Source: Chitinophagaceae bacterium (GTDB lineage Bacteria; Bacteroidota; Bacteroidia; Chitinophagales; Chitinophagaceae). Taken from it: a DNA stretch of 60,660 nucleotides. Below are positions 17,403 through 26,381 of this stretch, in pieces. The translations under genes and the position numbers were made by a program. The notes under the pieces were generated by a model. It searched no databases and was not told the DNA's origin. It was given only the letters and a program-made list of their open reading frames with translations. Location: positions 1-60,660 of the forward strand of contig JAEUVD010000022.1 of NCBI GenBank assembly GCA_016787065.1, written 5' to 3'. Position 1 is the stretch's first letter; the number at the start of each line of letters is the position of its first letter.

Positions 17403-18097
17403 TTATTAAATGTATTGCGCTAGATGATGAACCACTAAGTATGGAAATTATTCAAGCCTTTTCAAATCAAACAGAAGGCGTTGAATTACTCGGATGCTTT
17501 ACAGATGCTCAAAAGGCTTCCGATTTCATGAAGGCGCACGACGTGCATCTTATTTTTCTGGATATTCAGATGCCAGATATGAACGGACTGGATTTTTACC
17601 AACGTTATGGATCCGGTAAAATGGTAATTTTTACCACGGCATATTCAGAATTTGCTTTTGAAGGGTTCAATGTTCAAGCGGTTGATTTTTTAGTGAAACC
17701 CTTCGATTTAAACCGATTTCAACAAGCCTGTACGAAAGCGAAAGAGTTTATAAAACTGAAAGCCGCTTCAGGAGAACCATTGCCTGAATATGTTACGATT
17801 AAATCGGATTATAAATTTAATCTGATCAATATAAAGGATATTCTGTATGTTGAAAGTAAAGATGATTACGTGAAGTACATATTGAAGGATAAGAAATTTA
17901 TTCTGACAAAAATGACAACCAAATCAACGCAGGATATGCTACCAAATCACACGTTTATTCGAATACATCGATCGTATATTATTAATAGAAGTTATTTGTT
18001 GAGTTTATCTAGTTCGTCTGCAATACTTACCGGAGGCATAGAGTTACCCATTGGCAGAAAGTATAAAGAGGAAGTATTAGCATCTATTGGTCAATAA
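17399..18097 (+). CDS. LytTR-family response regulator
   Basis: 232 aa. The receiver domain has the acidic pair DDEP (residues 9-12), the phospho-acceptor Asp55 in FLDIQMPD, the Thr of FTTAYSEFA and the Lys of FLVKPFD. The C-terminal LytTR DNA-binding domain (about 130-230) contains ILYVESKDDYVKYIL, TFIRIHRSYIINRSYL and GGIELPIGRKYKEEV. It is the cognate regulator of the overlapping His-rich kinase. Its target is not clear; no metal-transport gene is adjacent. The 3' end overlaps the end of the convergent GH3-like gene by 14 bp. Confidence 0.93.
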   Translation: MIIKCIALDDEPLSMEIIQAFSNQTEGVELLGCFTDAQKASDFMKAHDVHLIFLDIQMPDMNGLDFYQRYGSGKMVIFTTAYSEFAFEGFNVQAVDFLVKPFDLNRFQQACTKAKEFIKLKAASGEPLPEYVTIKSDYKFNLINIKDILYVESKDDYVKYILKDKKFILTKMTTKSTQDMLPNHTFIRIHRSYIINRSYLLSLSSSSAILTGGIELPIGRKYKEEVLASIGQ

Positions 18098-19580
18098 AAG
18101 GGGTTAAGTTTTCAGCAAGCGTGCGATCGTTACTTAAACGTGGCACCTTGTTTTGTCCGCCTAGTTTTCCAATACCTTTCATATAATCGATAAAGGCATT
18201 TTTTTTCAAAGGTTGAATTTTAAGAGGTTGAAGAATTTGGCCTCGAATCAAATCATCATAGTATATATTTTTTTGTCGGAGCGCGTCATCTACTTCATGA
18301 GCGAAGGTTTGTAAAGAAGAAGGCTCTTGTTCAAATTCAATAAACCATTCGTGGTAACTTTTGCCTTCTTCCTGTGCAATCATTGGTGCCACAGTAAATT
18401 CGGTAATGCCAATACCTTGGTTATGGGCAACGGAAAGTAAGGCGTGTTCTACTTCTTCCGCAATGACATGTTCACCAAAAGCAGAAATAAAATGTTTAAT
18501 TCTACCAGTAACTATAATTCGATAGGGGTTAAGACTTACGAATTTAATGGTATCTCCAATGTTATAGGCCCATAGGCCGGCATTACTACTAATAATTAAT
18601 GCATAGTTTTTATGCAGCGAAACTTCTTTCAGTGTTAAACGGGTAGGTGATTCATGAAAGATTTCTTCAGATGGAACAAATTCAAAGAAGATTCCGCTAT
18701 TGGTATTCAGCAGCAAACCTTCATGGTGTTGTGAATCTTGAAACGCAAAAAATCCTTCACTTGCCGGGAAAGTTTCTATGCAATCAACTGGAGCTCCAAT
18801 CGCATCGAAGAGTCGTTTTTTATAAGGTTCGAAATTTACACCACCATGAGCCAATACTGAAAAATTAGGAAAAAGCTCACGGATACGCTTTCCGGAACGT
18901 TCGGTTAGGCGATCAAAATACATTTGCATCCAAGGTGGTATACCGCTAATGAGGCTCATGTTTTTGTTGATGGTTTCTTGCACAATATGTTCCAGTTTTT
19001 CTTCCCAATCTTCAATACAATTCGTTGTATAGGTTGGTAACTGATTGCTTCGCAAATAAGCCGGAACATGATGATTCACAATACCACTTAATCGTCCGGT
19101 TGGAATACCGGCAACTTGTTCTAATTCCGGTGATCCGGAAAGGAAGATCATATTACCATCGGCAAATTGATAATTACCACTTTCCTTCATATAGGATAGC
19201 AATGCATTTCGGGCAGTATTAATATGATTGCTAATACTATCTTTTGAAATAGGTATATATTTAACGCCACTGGTTGTACCACTTGTTTTAGCGAGATAGC
19301 ACGGTTTACCCGGCCAAAGAATATCCTGTTTTCCTTCTTTGATTTCTTGTATATAGTTTTTGAATTGTTCGTAATCGCGGATGGGAACTTGCGTTTGAAA
19401 ATCGACGCTATTTTTCAATTCATGAAATAAATGATTGCGCCCAAATTGTGTGTGTGATGCTTTAGCTATTAATTCATGAAATATGCGTTCCTGATCGGCA
19501 ATGGCCTGCTGTTTATCTCGTTCTATTTTTTTACAAATAAAAGCAGCCAAGGGTTTAGCAAGAAGCGATTTAATAGCCAT
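18084..19580 (-). CDS. GH3-superfamily acyl-adenylate-forming enzyme
   Basis: 498 aa. The sequence reads as the GH3 auxin-responsive-promoter family, which is common in Bacteroidota: LAKTSGTTSGVKYIPIS is the ATP/phosphate-binding loop, then SGIPPWMQMYFDRL, YNIGDTIKFVS and GRIKHFISAFGEHV, the hinge motif of the adenylating superfamily. Plant GH3 proteins conjugate amino acids to acyl acids; the bacterial substrate is not known. The start ATG lies 4 nt after a TACATTTG box, so no leader is expected. It converges on and overlaps the LytTR gene by 14 bp. The AI-2E permease gene is upstream on the same strand but has its own promoter. Confidence 0.87.
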   Translation of the reverse strand: MAIKSLLAKPLAAFICKKIERDKQQAIADQERIFHELIAKASHTQFGRNHLFHELKNSVDFQTQVPIRDYEQFKNYIQEIKEGKQDILWPGKPCYLAKTSGTTSGVKYIPISKDSISNHINTARNALLSYMKESGNYQFADGNMIFLSGSPELEQVAGIPTGRLSGIVNHHVPAYLRSNQLPTYTTNCIEDWEEKLEHIVQETINKNMSLISGIPPWMQMYFDRLTERSGKRIRELFPNFSVLAHGGVNFEPYKKRLFDAIGAPVDCIETFPASEGFFAFQDSQHHEGLLLNTNSGIFFEFVPSEEIFHESPTRLTLKEVSLHKNYALIISSNAGLWAYNIGDTIKFVSLNPYRIIVTGRIKHFISAFGEHVIAEEVEHALLSVAHNQGIGITEFTVAPMIAQEEGKSYHEWFIEFEQEPSSLQTFAHEVDDALRQKNIYYDDLIRGQILQPLKIQPLKKNAFIDYMKGIGKLGGQNKVPRLSNDRTLAENLTPFIDQ

Positions 19581-19584
19581 GCCA

Positions 19585-19592
19585 CAAATGTA
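19585..19592 (-). promoter_or_regulatory. Promoter -7 box (TACATTTG) of the GH3-like gene
   Basis: Minus-strand TACATTTG, full match to TAnnTTTG, 4 nt before the ATG at 19580. Confidence 0.62.
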
Positions 19593-19642
19593 ATTTGCTT
19601 TCTTAAAACGAGGGGTGCTTTATTCGATTTCGACGAAGCGAT

Positions 19643-20662
19643 TTACACATTCGCTTTTCCAAATTCATCTACATAAATTTTTACTAAAAGAAGAAACATG
19701 GATAATAAAACCGGTCCGAAAATAATACCCATAAAGCCAAACATATTAACCCCTATAAATACGCCAAATAAAGTGATGAGTGGGTGCATGTTCGCCATTT
19801 TCTTTTGTAACATAAAACGGGCAATATTGTCTACGGAGCCAATTAAAACGAATCCCCAGAGAAGCAAGAAAATACCATTTGTGGTATTTCCGATAGCAAG
19901 CTGATAAACGCCCAGGGGCAAATAAATAAGCATACTTCCAACAACTGGAATCATAGAACAAATAGCGGTAAGTACGCCCATTAAAACAAATTCCTTTACA
20001 CCGAAAATTCCATAACCAATCAAACCAACAACACCTTGTAACGCAGCAACCATTGGAATTGCCAACGCATTGCTATACACGATGCCACGAAATTCATTCA
20101 TGATGCGTTGTACGTTATGTTGTTTAAATGGAATTTGATTTCGAAGCCACAATTCAACTTCTTTTACATTCACTAACATGAAATACAACATCAGGTACAT
20201 GATAAAAATATTGCCCACAGCCGACAAGGTGCTTCCCATTGTTTTTTGTACCATAGGTAAAACCATGGCATTGAGTTTGGCAATATTTTCTGCATTCAAA
20301 ATATCTACTTTGTACTTACTCAATAAATACTCATGTACCAAATGAAAGTACTGGTTGAGCGAATCGGGGTTTTGAATAAACGGTTGAACCTTGTCTATTA
20401 GCACACTAACCATCCAAACCAGCGGAACAACTAAAATCACCATTGACGCAAGCATCATAGCTAATGCGGCCACCCATTTAGGCCATTTTTTCGAAACAAC
20501 CAGATGTATCATAGGCGAACGAAGCAAAACGTATAATGTAATAGCACCCATAAAGGCACCAAGCATGAAATACATTTCCTTCGCAATGATGTAGCCAACA
20601 ATCAAAATGGCTAGGAGAAAAAGTACTTGTCTGATTTTATTTGGATGAAGTTGAAAATCCAT
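19643..20662 (-). CDS. AI-2E family (PerM-type) transporter
   Basis: 339 aa from the ATG at 20662. A TTG at 20677 is also in frame, but a TATATTTG promoter box lies between them, so 20662 is the start. About seven or eight membrane segments in the PerM layout: an N-terminal pair, a hydrophilic segment with a helical stretch (VDILNAENIAKLNAMVLPM), and a C-terminal bundle (LTAICSMIPVVGSMLIYLPLG, LFGVFIGVNMFGFMGIIFGPVLLS), which is the family's most conserved region. Members are permeases; some export the AI-2 signal and others act as Na+/H+ antiporters, so the substrate is open. A perfect palindrome sits just upstream of its promoter. Confidence 0.9.
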   Translation of the reverse strand: MDFQLHPNKIRQVLFLLAILIVGYIIAKEMYFMLGAFMGAITLYVLLRSPMIHLVVSKKWPKWVAALAMMLASMVILVVPLVWMVSVLIDKVQPFIQNPDSLNQYFHLVHEYLLSKYKVDILNAENIAKLNAMVLPMVQKTMGSTLSAVGNIFIMYLMLYFMLVNVKEVELWLRNQIPFKQHNVQRIMNEFRGIVYSNALAIPMVAALQGVVGLIGYGIFGVKEFVLMGVLTAICSMIPVVGSMLIYLPLGVYQLAIGNTTNGIFLLLWGFVLIGSVDNIARFMLQKKMANMHPLITLFGVFIGVNMFGFMGIIFGPVLLSMFLLLVKIYVDEFGKANV

Positions 20663-20666
20663 GAAG

Positions 20667-20674
20667 CAAATATA
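20667..20674 (-). promoter_or_regulatory. Promoter -7 box (TATATTTG) of the AI-2E permease gene
   Basis: Minus-strand TATATTTG, full TAnnTTTG match, 4 nt before the ATG at 20662. Confidence 0.65.
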
Positions 20675-20686
20675 CAAGCGGTAACA

Positions 20687-20704
20687 GGTTAAATAAACTT
20701 AACC
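20687..20704. promoter_or_regulatory. Operator-like palindrome at the AI-2E permease promoter
   Basis: GGTTAA-ATAAAC-TTAACC: two perfect inverted 6-bp half-sites with a 6-bp spacer. The palindrome begins 12 bp upstream of the -7 box and covers the -33 region, the position of a repressor or activator site. The same hexamer recurs at the promoter of the 54181 surface-protein gene. Confidence 0.45.
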
Positions 20705-20748
20705 TTGGAGCTTCAGTGTAAGCTAAATAAAAACAATGATGATCCTAT

Positions 20749-22239
20749 CTACTTATTAAACTTAATATTATCGAAATCAATAACGCCGTAATATGGATCG
20801 TATTTGAATAATAATACATGACCAAATCGGCTCGGTAAAATATTAATTCGGGTAGCAGCGGTTAATAGCGGCACATTAAATTTGTCAACCTTCACTTCAC
20901 CGTTTTCATATTTGATTTGTCCTAACGAAATTTTTCGAGCCCTGCCGTTAATATCGGTATACACAAAGGAAATGCAATCATCGGTTCGATGTTCGTCTTG
21001 CATAAAGTAACTAATATCTAAACGGTCGCGCGCTAACAAACTCATAGAGCCATTATGAGGATGATGAAGGTATTTATAATCAATTATTACACTTTCTTCT
21101 TTATTAGGTTCAATAAACGTATTTACGATATTCGCTTTATTGTTTACTTCCAATAAGCAAATACTTTTTTTGTTATAAACATCTTTCCGTCGTCCACGAT
21201 GTGAAGCGGCATTAAAATTTCGTTTGATGTGTTCGGAAGCTACTAACCAATTACCATTTTTTAAAGGAATGGCTTTGTGCATAAAGAGGTAGCTAAACGT
21301 AAGAAGTTTATTCTTTTTGAAGATGGAATCTTCGCGCATGGTTTCAGTTAAATCGTTAAAAACTTCATCTATCAAATGACCTGAAGCATCGATATGATGT
21401 AAACAAACGCCCCATTTAATACGACCGTAACGACTCGTGCGTTTTGTAAATTCAGAAACCACTTCAATAATATTATTTTTTATGGTAGCAGCTATCGGGT
21501 AAATACTAATTCCTTGATCGGTATTCAATTGTAATGAAAAGGTTGAAACACCACCCTGACTAGAAATACCTTGAATATGCGTGTTTACATCGTTACCTAC
21601 TTTACTCGAGGTATATTCAAATAAGGTGTTGAGTGTGGTAGTTTGATCGGCATACAAAAAATTGCTGATCGCTTCCATATCGGTTTGATGTTGCCATACA
21701 TGGTTATTATTTCCGATGAAGGTACAAGCACCATAATTTTTACCTTTGCTGTTTATCTGATAGTAATCGATTATGCCGGTTTTCGGAATAGCATGCATAC
21801 TGGTTGAAATAAAATTACGATGATCTTCATAATCCGAAATCCATCCGTCGAGGGTGATGGTAGTATCAAAAACAATATCAGCTTTCTGACTTAAACTTAT
21901 ATAGCGAACTTGCTTTTTTTTCTCATTATAAAATTTGGTAACTATATCTTTCCCATTGAAGGCCGCTTTTAAAAATATGAATTGCGATCCAAGCATGAGT
22001 TTTTTCTCTCCAACATCGTGAAGGTATTCATCAAAAACCTGAACAGCATAGCTGTTGCTGTCTTTACTTACTTTGTCAAGCAGATCAACCTGAGCATGGC
22101 CAATCAAATCATTACCGCTTAACATCGGAATGAGAAACGTACGATTTCGATCTTGCCACATACCTGTTTGCGCCGTAGTTTGCAGACACAAACAAATCAT
22201 TAGTAGAAGAAGCGTATTATTTTTTCTTATAGATTTCAT
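20749..22239 (-). CDS. Secreted protein of unknown function, third gene of an envelope cluster
   Basis: 496 aa. A signal peptide (MKSIRKNNTLLLLMICLCLQTTAQ) is followed by a long beta-strand-rich body with no catalytic motif I recognise. Repeating phrases such as NGNWLVASEHI, GSMSLLARDRL and ARKISLGQIKYENGE suggest a beta-propeller-like fold. It is probably periplasmic or surface-located. Its start overlaps the end of the upstream M48 peptidase gene by 23 nt, so the two are likely translationally coupled and functionally linked. No C-terminal T9SS sorting domain is visible. Function unknown. Confidence 0.75.
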   Translation of the reverse strand: MKSIRKNNTLLLLMICLCLQTTAQTGMWQDRNRTFLIPMLSGNDLIGHAQVDLLDKVSKDSNSYAVQVFDEYLHDVGEKKLMLGSQFIFLKAAFNGKDIVTKFYNEKKKQVRYISLSQKADIVFDTTITLDGWISDYEDHRNFISTSMHAIPKTGIIDYYQINSKGKNYGACTFIGNNNHVWQHQTDMEAISNFLYADQTTTLNTLFEYTSSKVGNDVNTHIQGISSQGGVSTFSLQLNTDQGISIYPIAATIKNNIIEVVSEFTKRTSRYGRIKWGVCLHHIDASGHLIDEVFNDLTETMREDSIFKKNKLLTFSYLFMHKAIPLKNGNWLVASEHIKRNFNAASHRGRRKDVYNKKSICLLEVNNKANIVNTFIEPNKEESVIIDYKYLHHPHNGSMSLLARDRLDISYFMQDEHRTDDCISFVYTDINGRARKISLGQIKYENGEVKVDKFNVPLLTAATRINILPSRFGHVLLFKYDPYYGVIDFDNIKFNK

Positions 22240-23596
22240 TATAAACAGTTTGTATTTCTGGATCGGATGACATTTTAGGGTAATACGTTGAAAGGTAATT
22301 TTTAAACAATGTTTCTAATTCTGTATCCGTAGTACGATCTATGATTCGGAGAAATTGGTTGTAGGCCTCCGGTAAATCTTTTGATTCAATCGGAAGAAAA
22401 TTTTGCGCTGTATGGCTTTTAACCTTAGAAACAATTTGGTGCAAAGCCAAGGCGATTTTCTTATAGAGATAAACGTTTTCAGGTACCATATCTAATAAGG
22501 ACATGGAATGATAAACTACAGCGCCATAGCGTTTATTTTTTTGATACATTTCTATTTCTTCAAATGCACTGGCAAGTACAATACTATCGAGTGTTGATTT
22601 AGGTTGAACGTATTCCAAACGCTCTGCATCATTGGCTTTAATATCCTTCAGTTGTTGTTGCAACATGGCAATACGATTCGGTACGTCGGGGTGTGTTTTC
22701 ATAGAATCTTTGTCGAGTTCAATGATATCTTTTTGTCCGAAATCTAATCGTGCAGGCTGTTTTTTCATCCAGGCATCATCGAGAAATGATTCCTTTGTTT
22801 CAAAATATTTGCCATAATCTAAAAGGGTAGAATCCTCTTCAATATGATCGAGGATTTTCATCATTTCAATCGACTCATTTAAGGCGTAGTTTGTTTTATT
22901 GAGTAAGGTTATTGCCAAACTATCCGCCTGGCGTTCATTGGCTCTGCTAAACTTAGCAAAATCGTAATTGATGCCTTTGAGTAATTGCACCGACATATCG
23001 AGTTTATTATATTTAGCCTTCTTGATATCCTTGATCTCCTTTTTTAGCGTTTTATCCTTAGCTCTTAGTTCAGCGGCAATAAAATTATCTTCTACATGAT
23101 GTAAAAGTTGGTGTGAGAGTTCATGACAAAGAACAAAGGCAATTTCAGCTTCGGATTCTATGTGTTTAAGCAGTCCGATATTTACAAATAGTTTATTGTC
23201 GCCCATATTATAGGCGTTGGGTACTGCCGATCGAGTTACTACAACCTGAATTTTCTCTTTCAGGTTATTCGCTTTTAAAACGGTATCTAGCAGCTTCTGA
23301 AAGTAGTTTTTAATAAAAGGTTCATCAATGAAACTTTTGTCTTTACAAGCTTTAGCATAACTCCATTGCAGAAAATAGAGATACTTTTTGTATTTCGCTA
23401 AAATCGCTTTGTCGGTGGTGTGAAATTGAAAATTATTTTTCTTGAAATAGTTTTCGTAAGTCGGTTTTGTACAATTGCCACCGTATTTCACCGGAATGTA
23501 AGTAGTTGTGTAATATTGTGCTTTTAGATGAAAGGTTAAGCAGCACAATAAACATAAAAGGACCCCCTTCTTTATGCTAATTAATTTACCAGCCAT
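22217..23596 (-). CDS. M48-family zinc metalloprotease, exported
   Basis: 459 aa from the ATG at 23596; an ATG at 23602 is almost equally good, and a more distant one at 23626 only adds charged residues. A hydrophobic signal segment (GVLLCLLCCLTFHLKAQ) follows. The catalytic motif is HELSHQLLHH (near residue 158; HExxH), with the third ligand region ANERQADSLAI about 60 residues later, as in BepA/Oma1-type M48 enzymes. The C-terminal half is helical and may hold degenerate TPRs. BepA-like enzymes work on outer-membrane protein quality control. It overlaps both neighbours (11 and 23 nt), tying it to a barrel protein upstream and an unknown secreted protein downstream. Confidence 0.87.
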   Translation of the reverse strand: MAGKLISIKKGVLLCLLCCLTFHLKAQYYTTTYIPVKYGGNCTKPTYENYFKKNNFQFHTTDKAILAKYKKYLYFLQWSYAKACKDKSFIDEPFIKNYFQKLLDTVLKANNLKEKIQVVVTRSAVPNAYNMGDNKLFVNIGLLKHIESEAEIAFVLCHELSHQLLHHVEDNFIAAELRAKDKTLKKEIKDIKKAKYNKLDMSVQLLKGINYDFAKFSRANERQADSLAITLLNKTNYALNESIEMMKILDHIEEDSTLLDYGKYFETKESFLDDAWMKKQPARLDFGQKDIIELDKDSMKTHPDVPNRIAMLQQQLKDIKANDAERLEYVQPKSTLDSIVLASAFEEIEMYQKNKRYGAVVYHSMSLLDMVPENVYLYKKIALALHQIVSKVKSHTAQNFLPIESKDLPEAYNQFLRIIDRTTDTELETLFKNYLSTYYPKMSSDPEIQTVYNEIYKKK

Positions 23597-24257
23597 ACAC
23601 ATCTTTTGTTTTTCGTGAACGTTCAAGTATTCGATAAAATATACCAGCTTGCGCTACGGCGTTTATTACACCGAATTCTAAATTAAGACCAATCGAGCGA
23701 GTGAATAAGATTTTTGTTCCCATACCAAATTCCAAACTGTAGTTTAAAAAGCCATCTTTTAAAAACGGGTAATAATCATTGAGTTTGGAATCCTCCAAGG
23801 TGTTATTACGTGTACTGCTTATTGCTTTAGATGCAGTTTTTATACCGGCATGACCAAAGAAATACATCATGAATTTGCTCCGATGTACCAGATACCGTAA
23901 CGATCGTAGATGAATGGAAATATGCTTGCCCTTGGTTTGATAAAAACTAGTATCGTTTAACGTTAATACATTTTCGGACAGCTGATAGGAAAAATAGCTA
24001 AAGTTCAATCCAATATTTGTTTGGTTGCGCAGAGCATACTCAAGCGTTAGGCTTATTGGACGTGAGTATTTGGTGGTATAGCTTCTGTTGTAATCTATGC
24101 TGGTTATATTATCCGGCATGTTAAACGAAACGAGCGTGTTCATAAAGCCGTAATTTAACGACAGCAACTTGTTTCTTTCAGCCATCATTTGCTCTTGAGC
24201 TTGAAGGCTATGGGTTATTGAAAGTAAAAAAAAGACAAGGGGGAGAACTATCTTCAT
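23586..24257 (-). CDS. Outer-membrane beta-barrel-like protein, first gene of the M48 cluster
   Basis: 223 aa from the ATG at 24257; an ATG at 24263 adds two residues and cannot be excluded. The signal peptide is MKIVLPLVFFLLSITHSLQAQ. The body is made of amphipathic strands (PISLTLEYALRNQTNIGLNF, LNYSLEFGMGTKILF, IGLNLEFGVINAVAQAGIFY) typical of small 8- to 10-strand outer-membrane barrels. No specific family is recognised. The downstream M48 protease gene starts inside its final codons (11-nt overlap), the usual sign of coupled translation. No TAnnTTTG box is apparent upstream. Confidence 0.7.
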   Translation of the reverse strand: MKIVLPLVFFLLSITHSLQAQEQMMAERNKLLSLNYGFMNTLVSFNMPDNITSIDYNRSYTTKYSRPISLTLEYALRNQTNIGLNFSYFSYQLSENVLTLNDTSFYQTKGKHISIHLRSLRYLVHRSKFMMYFFGHAGIKTASKAISSTRNNTLEDSKLNDYYPFLKDGFLNYSLEFGMGTKILFTRSIGLNLEFGVINAVAQAGIFYRILERSRKTKDVYGW

Positions 24258-24454
24258 AAGCATGTTTATTTACACAACAAGTATAAGGCAGCTTCGCGTT
24301 GAAAAAAAATTTTGAAGAGAAAATTTATTCCTTTTTTCGGTTTTCTGAGAAACATGAAAAAGGCGTAATTTTTGAGGAAATAAAAAGATAGCTGAAATGC
24401 AGTGTAGATAGGTTTTTTACATAGATTTAACCCCCAAAAAAATCATAGGCGAAT

Positions 24455-24462
24455 TACATTTG
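24455..24462 (+). promoter_or_regulatory. Promoter -7 box (TACATTTG) of batD-batE
   Basis: Full TAnnTTTG match followed by CCC, 11 nt before the batD ATG. Confidence 0.65.
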
Positions 24463-24473
24463 CCCACAGAAAC

Positions 24474-26381
24474 ATGCAGAGGATACAAGCCTTTTCTTAT
24501 TGGGCCGTTTTGCTACTGAATGCTTGTTGGTTAACAAACTCACAAGCACAAGAGGTGCGTTTTATTACAACTCCTGCTGCAACCAGAGTGGGGTTGCAAG
24601 ATTTATTTGAAGTTCAGTACTCCATTCAGAATGTAGAAATGGTAATGAACTTTACTATCCCCGACCTTGCCGATTTTCAACTCATGGGTAATCCAAGTAG
24701 AAGCACCCATATGAATATTAGCAACGGTCAACGGAGTTATGGCGTTGATTATGTTTATGTATTCAGACCAAAAAAGAAAGGTCGCTGTGTAATACCAGGT
24801 GCCATTGCAACCATTGAGAATAAAAGGCAAATTCGATCGAATAGTGTTGTGATTGAAGTCGTGGATGGAAAAACTGCGAGGCCACGACAAAACACGCCAC
24901 AAGTTGATCCATTTGCTGACTTATTCGAAGAAGATGATCCCTTCGGCGACCCATTCGCTGAAATGGAACGTCAGCAGCGTGAGATTCAAAATCAAATTCG
25001 GAAAATGCAACAGCAAATGCGAAAAGCATTTGGAGATATGCCGGATGAACCGGAGGCGATGACAAACCATATCGACAAAGAACATCTGAATGAGAATATT
25101 TTTATAAAAGTAGATGTAGATAAAACCAAAGTAAATCTGGGCGAACAAGTTACCGCTTCGTACAAGTTGTACACGCGATTGCCTATTCATATGAATATTA
25201 CGAAACTACCGGCCTTGTCGGGTTTCTGGAGCCAGGATTTTGATATTCCGGAACCACCGCAACCTAGAGGTGAAGTTTTGAATGGTAAAGTGTACACCGT
25301 CTATGAGTTGAAACGCACTGCCTTGTTTCCAACACAAACCGGGAATTTAATGTTAGATCCTGCAATAGCCGAAAGTGTTGAACGTGTGAATAATGGACAA
25401 CCCTTGGTTATAAAAAGTAATCCGATAACTATTGAGGTTTCTGAATTACCCAATGCGCTCAAGCCGGAAAACTTTAAAGGTGCCGTAGGGAGTTATACCT
25501 TAGAAAGTAATATTGACAAAACAGAACTAACGACAGACGATGTGGTGAGTATTACGGTGCGTATTGCTGGTACCGGTAACCTTAAACTTATAAGTGCACC
25601 TACCTTGCAATTTCCGGCACAAGCCGATATATTCGACACACAGGTATTCGATACTATTACCAATACAAATAATGTGATAGCCGGGTATAAAACGTTTACG
25701 TTTACCTTTCAGCCACGCAACACTGGCACCTTTGTAATACCTGCAGCCGAGTTTGTATATTTTGATACGAAAGAGAATGTGTATAAAAAACTGAGTGGTC
25801 AGCAATATACCATTCATGTAACACCTGGCAACAATCGCGATGAAGAAATAGCCCAAACCAAACTCAAGGAAATTCACGACATTGATGGTAGTAAGTTAAC
25901 GCTACGGAAGACAAAACACAGAACTTGGATAACGCATCCTATTTACTGGACTGGTTTTGGTGTACCGGCACTTGCTTATCTCTTCTTAGTTGGGTATCGC
26001 CGAAGAGAAGATAAATTGAAAAATAACACCGTACTTTTAAAGAATAAGAAGGCTAATAAAATTGCACTACAACGTTTAGAAACTGCGGATAAATTTATTA
26101 AAGAAGAGGGAAGCACAAAGTTTTACGAGGAAACATCAAAGGCTGTTTGGTTATACTTAAGCGATAAAATGAATATACCCTTGTCGGAGCTTTCAAAAGA
26201 AGTAGCGTCGCTTAAACTGCTCGAAAAGAATATACCGATTAGTTTACAAGAAGAAATTTTTAGAGTAACGGATGAATGTGAAATGGCATTATACGCCTCT
26301 GGCAGTAAAAGCATGCACCGTCAGCAGATTTATAATGATGCCTTTAAGCTAATTGGAAAATTAGAAGACTATTTATCATGA
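24474..26381 (+). CDS. batD: BatD-family protein (aerotolerance operon)
   Basis: 635 aa. An N-terminal signal peptide ends at NSQAQ. It is followed by tandem beta-sandwich (BatD/oxygen-tolerance) domains, an acidic then Gln/Met-rich linker (DPFADLFEEDDPFGDPFAEM and MQQQMRK, residues about 145-185), further Ig-like domains, one membrane segment (HPIYWTGFGVPALAYLFLVGY, near 505) and a helical cytosolic tail ending in MHRQQIYNDAFKLIGKLEDY. This is the usual BatD layout. BatD is part of the Bat system, named from Bacteroides aerotolerance; its biochemical role is not established. The stop overlaps the batE start (ATGA). BatA, B and C are not adjacent. Confidence 0.9.
   Translation: MQRIQAFSYWAVLLLNACWLTNSQAQEVRFITTPAATRVGLQDLFEVQYSIQNVEMVMNFTIPDLADFQLMGNPSRSTHMNISNGQRSYGVDYVYVFRPKKKGRCVIPGAIATIENKRQIRSNSVVIEVVDGKTARPRQNTPQVDPFADLFEEDDPFGDPFAEMERQQREIQNQIRKMQQQMRKAFGDMPDEPEAMTNHIDKEHLNENIFIKVDVDKTKVNLGEQVTASYKLYTRLPIHMNITKLPALSGFWSQDFDIPEPPQPRGEVLNGKVYTVYELKRTALFPTQTGNLMLDPAIAESVERVNNGQPLVIKSNPITIEVSELPNALKPENFKGAVGSYTLESNIDKTELTTDDVVSITVRIAGTGNLKLISAPTLQFPAQADIFDTQVFDTITNTNNVIAGYKTFTFTFQPRNTGTFVIPAAEFVYFDTKENVYKKLSGQQYTIHVTPGNNRDEEIAQTKLKEIHDIDGSKLTLRKTKHRTWITHPIYWTGFGVPALAYLFLVGYRRREDKLKNNTVLLKNKKANKIALQRLETADKFIKEEGSTKFYEETSKAVWLYLSDKMNIPLSELSKEVASLKLLEKNIPISLQEEIFRVTDECEMALYASGSKSMHRQQIYNDAFKLIGKLEDYLS

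Noticed and set aside
24763..25065. Minus-strand open frame of about 100 codons
   Set aside because: It lies opposite the batD Gln/Met-rich linker and overlaps other antisense frames there; batD is a clear family protein, so this is a shadow.
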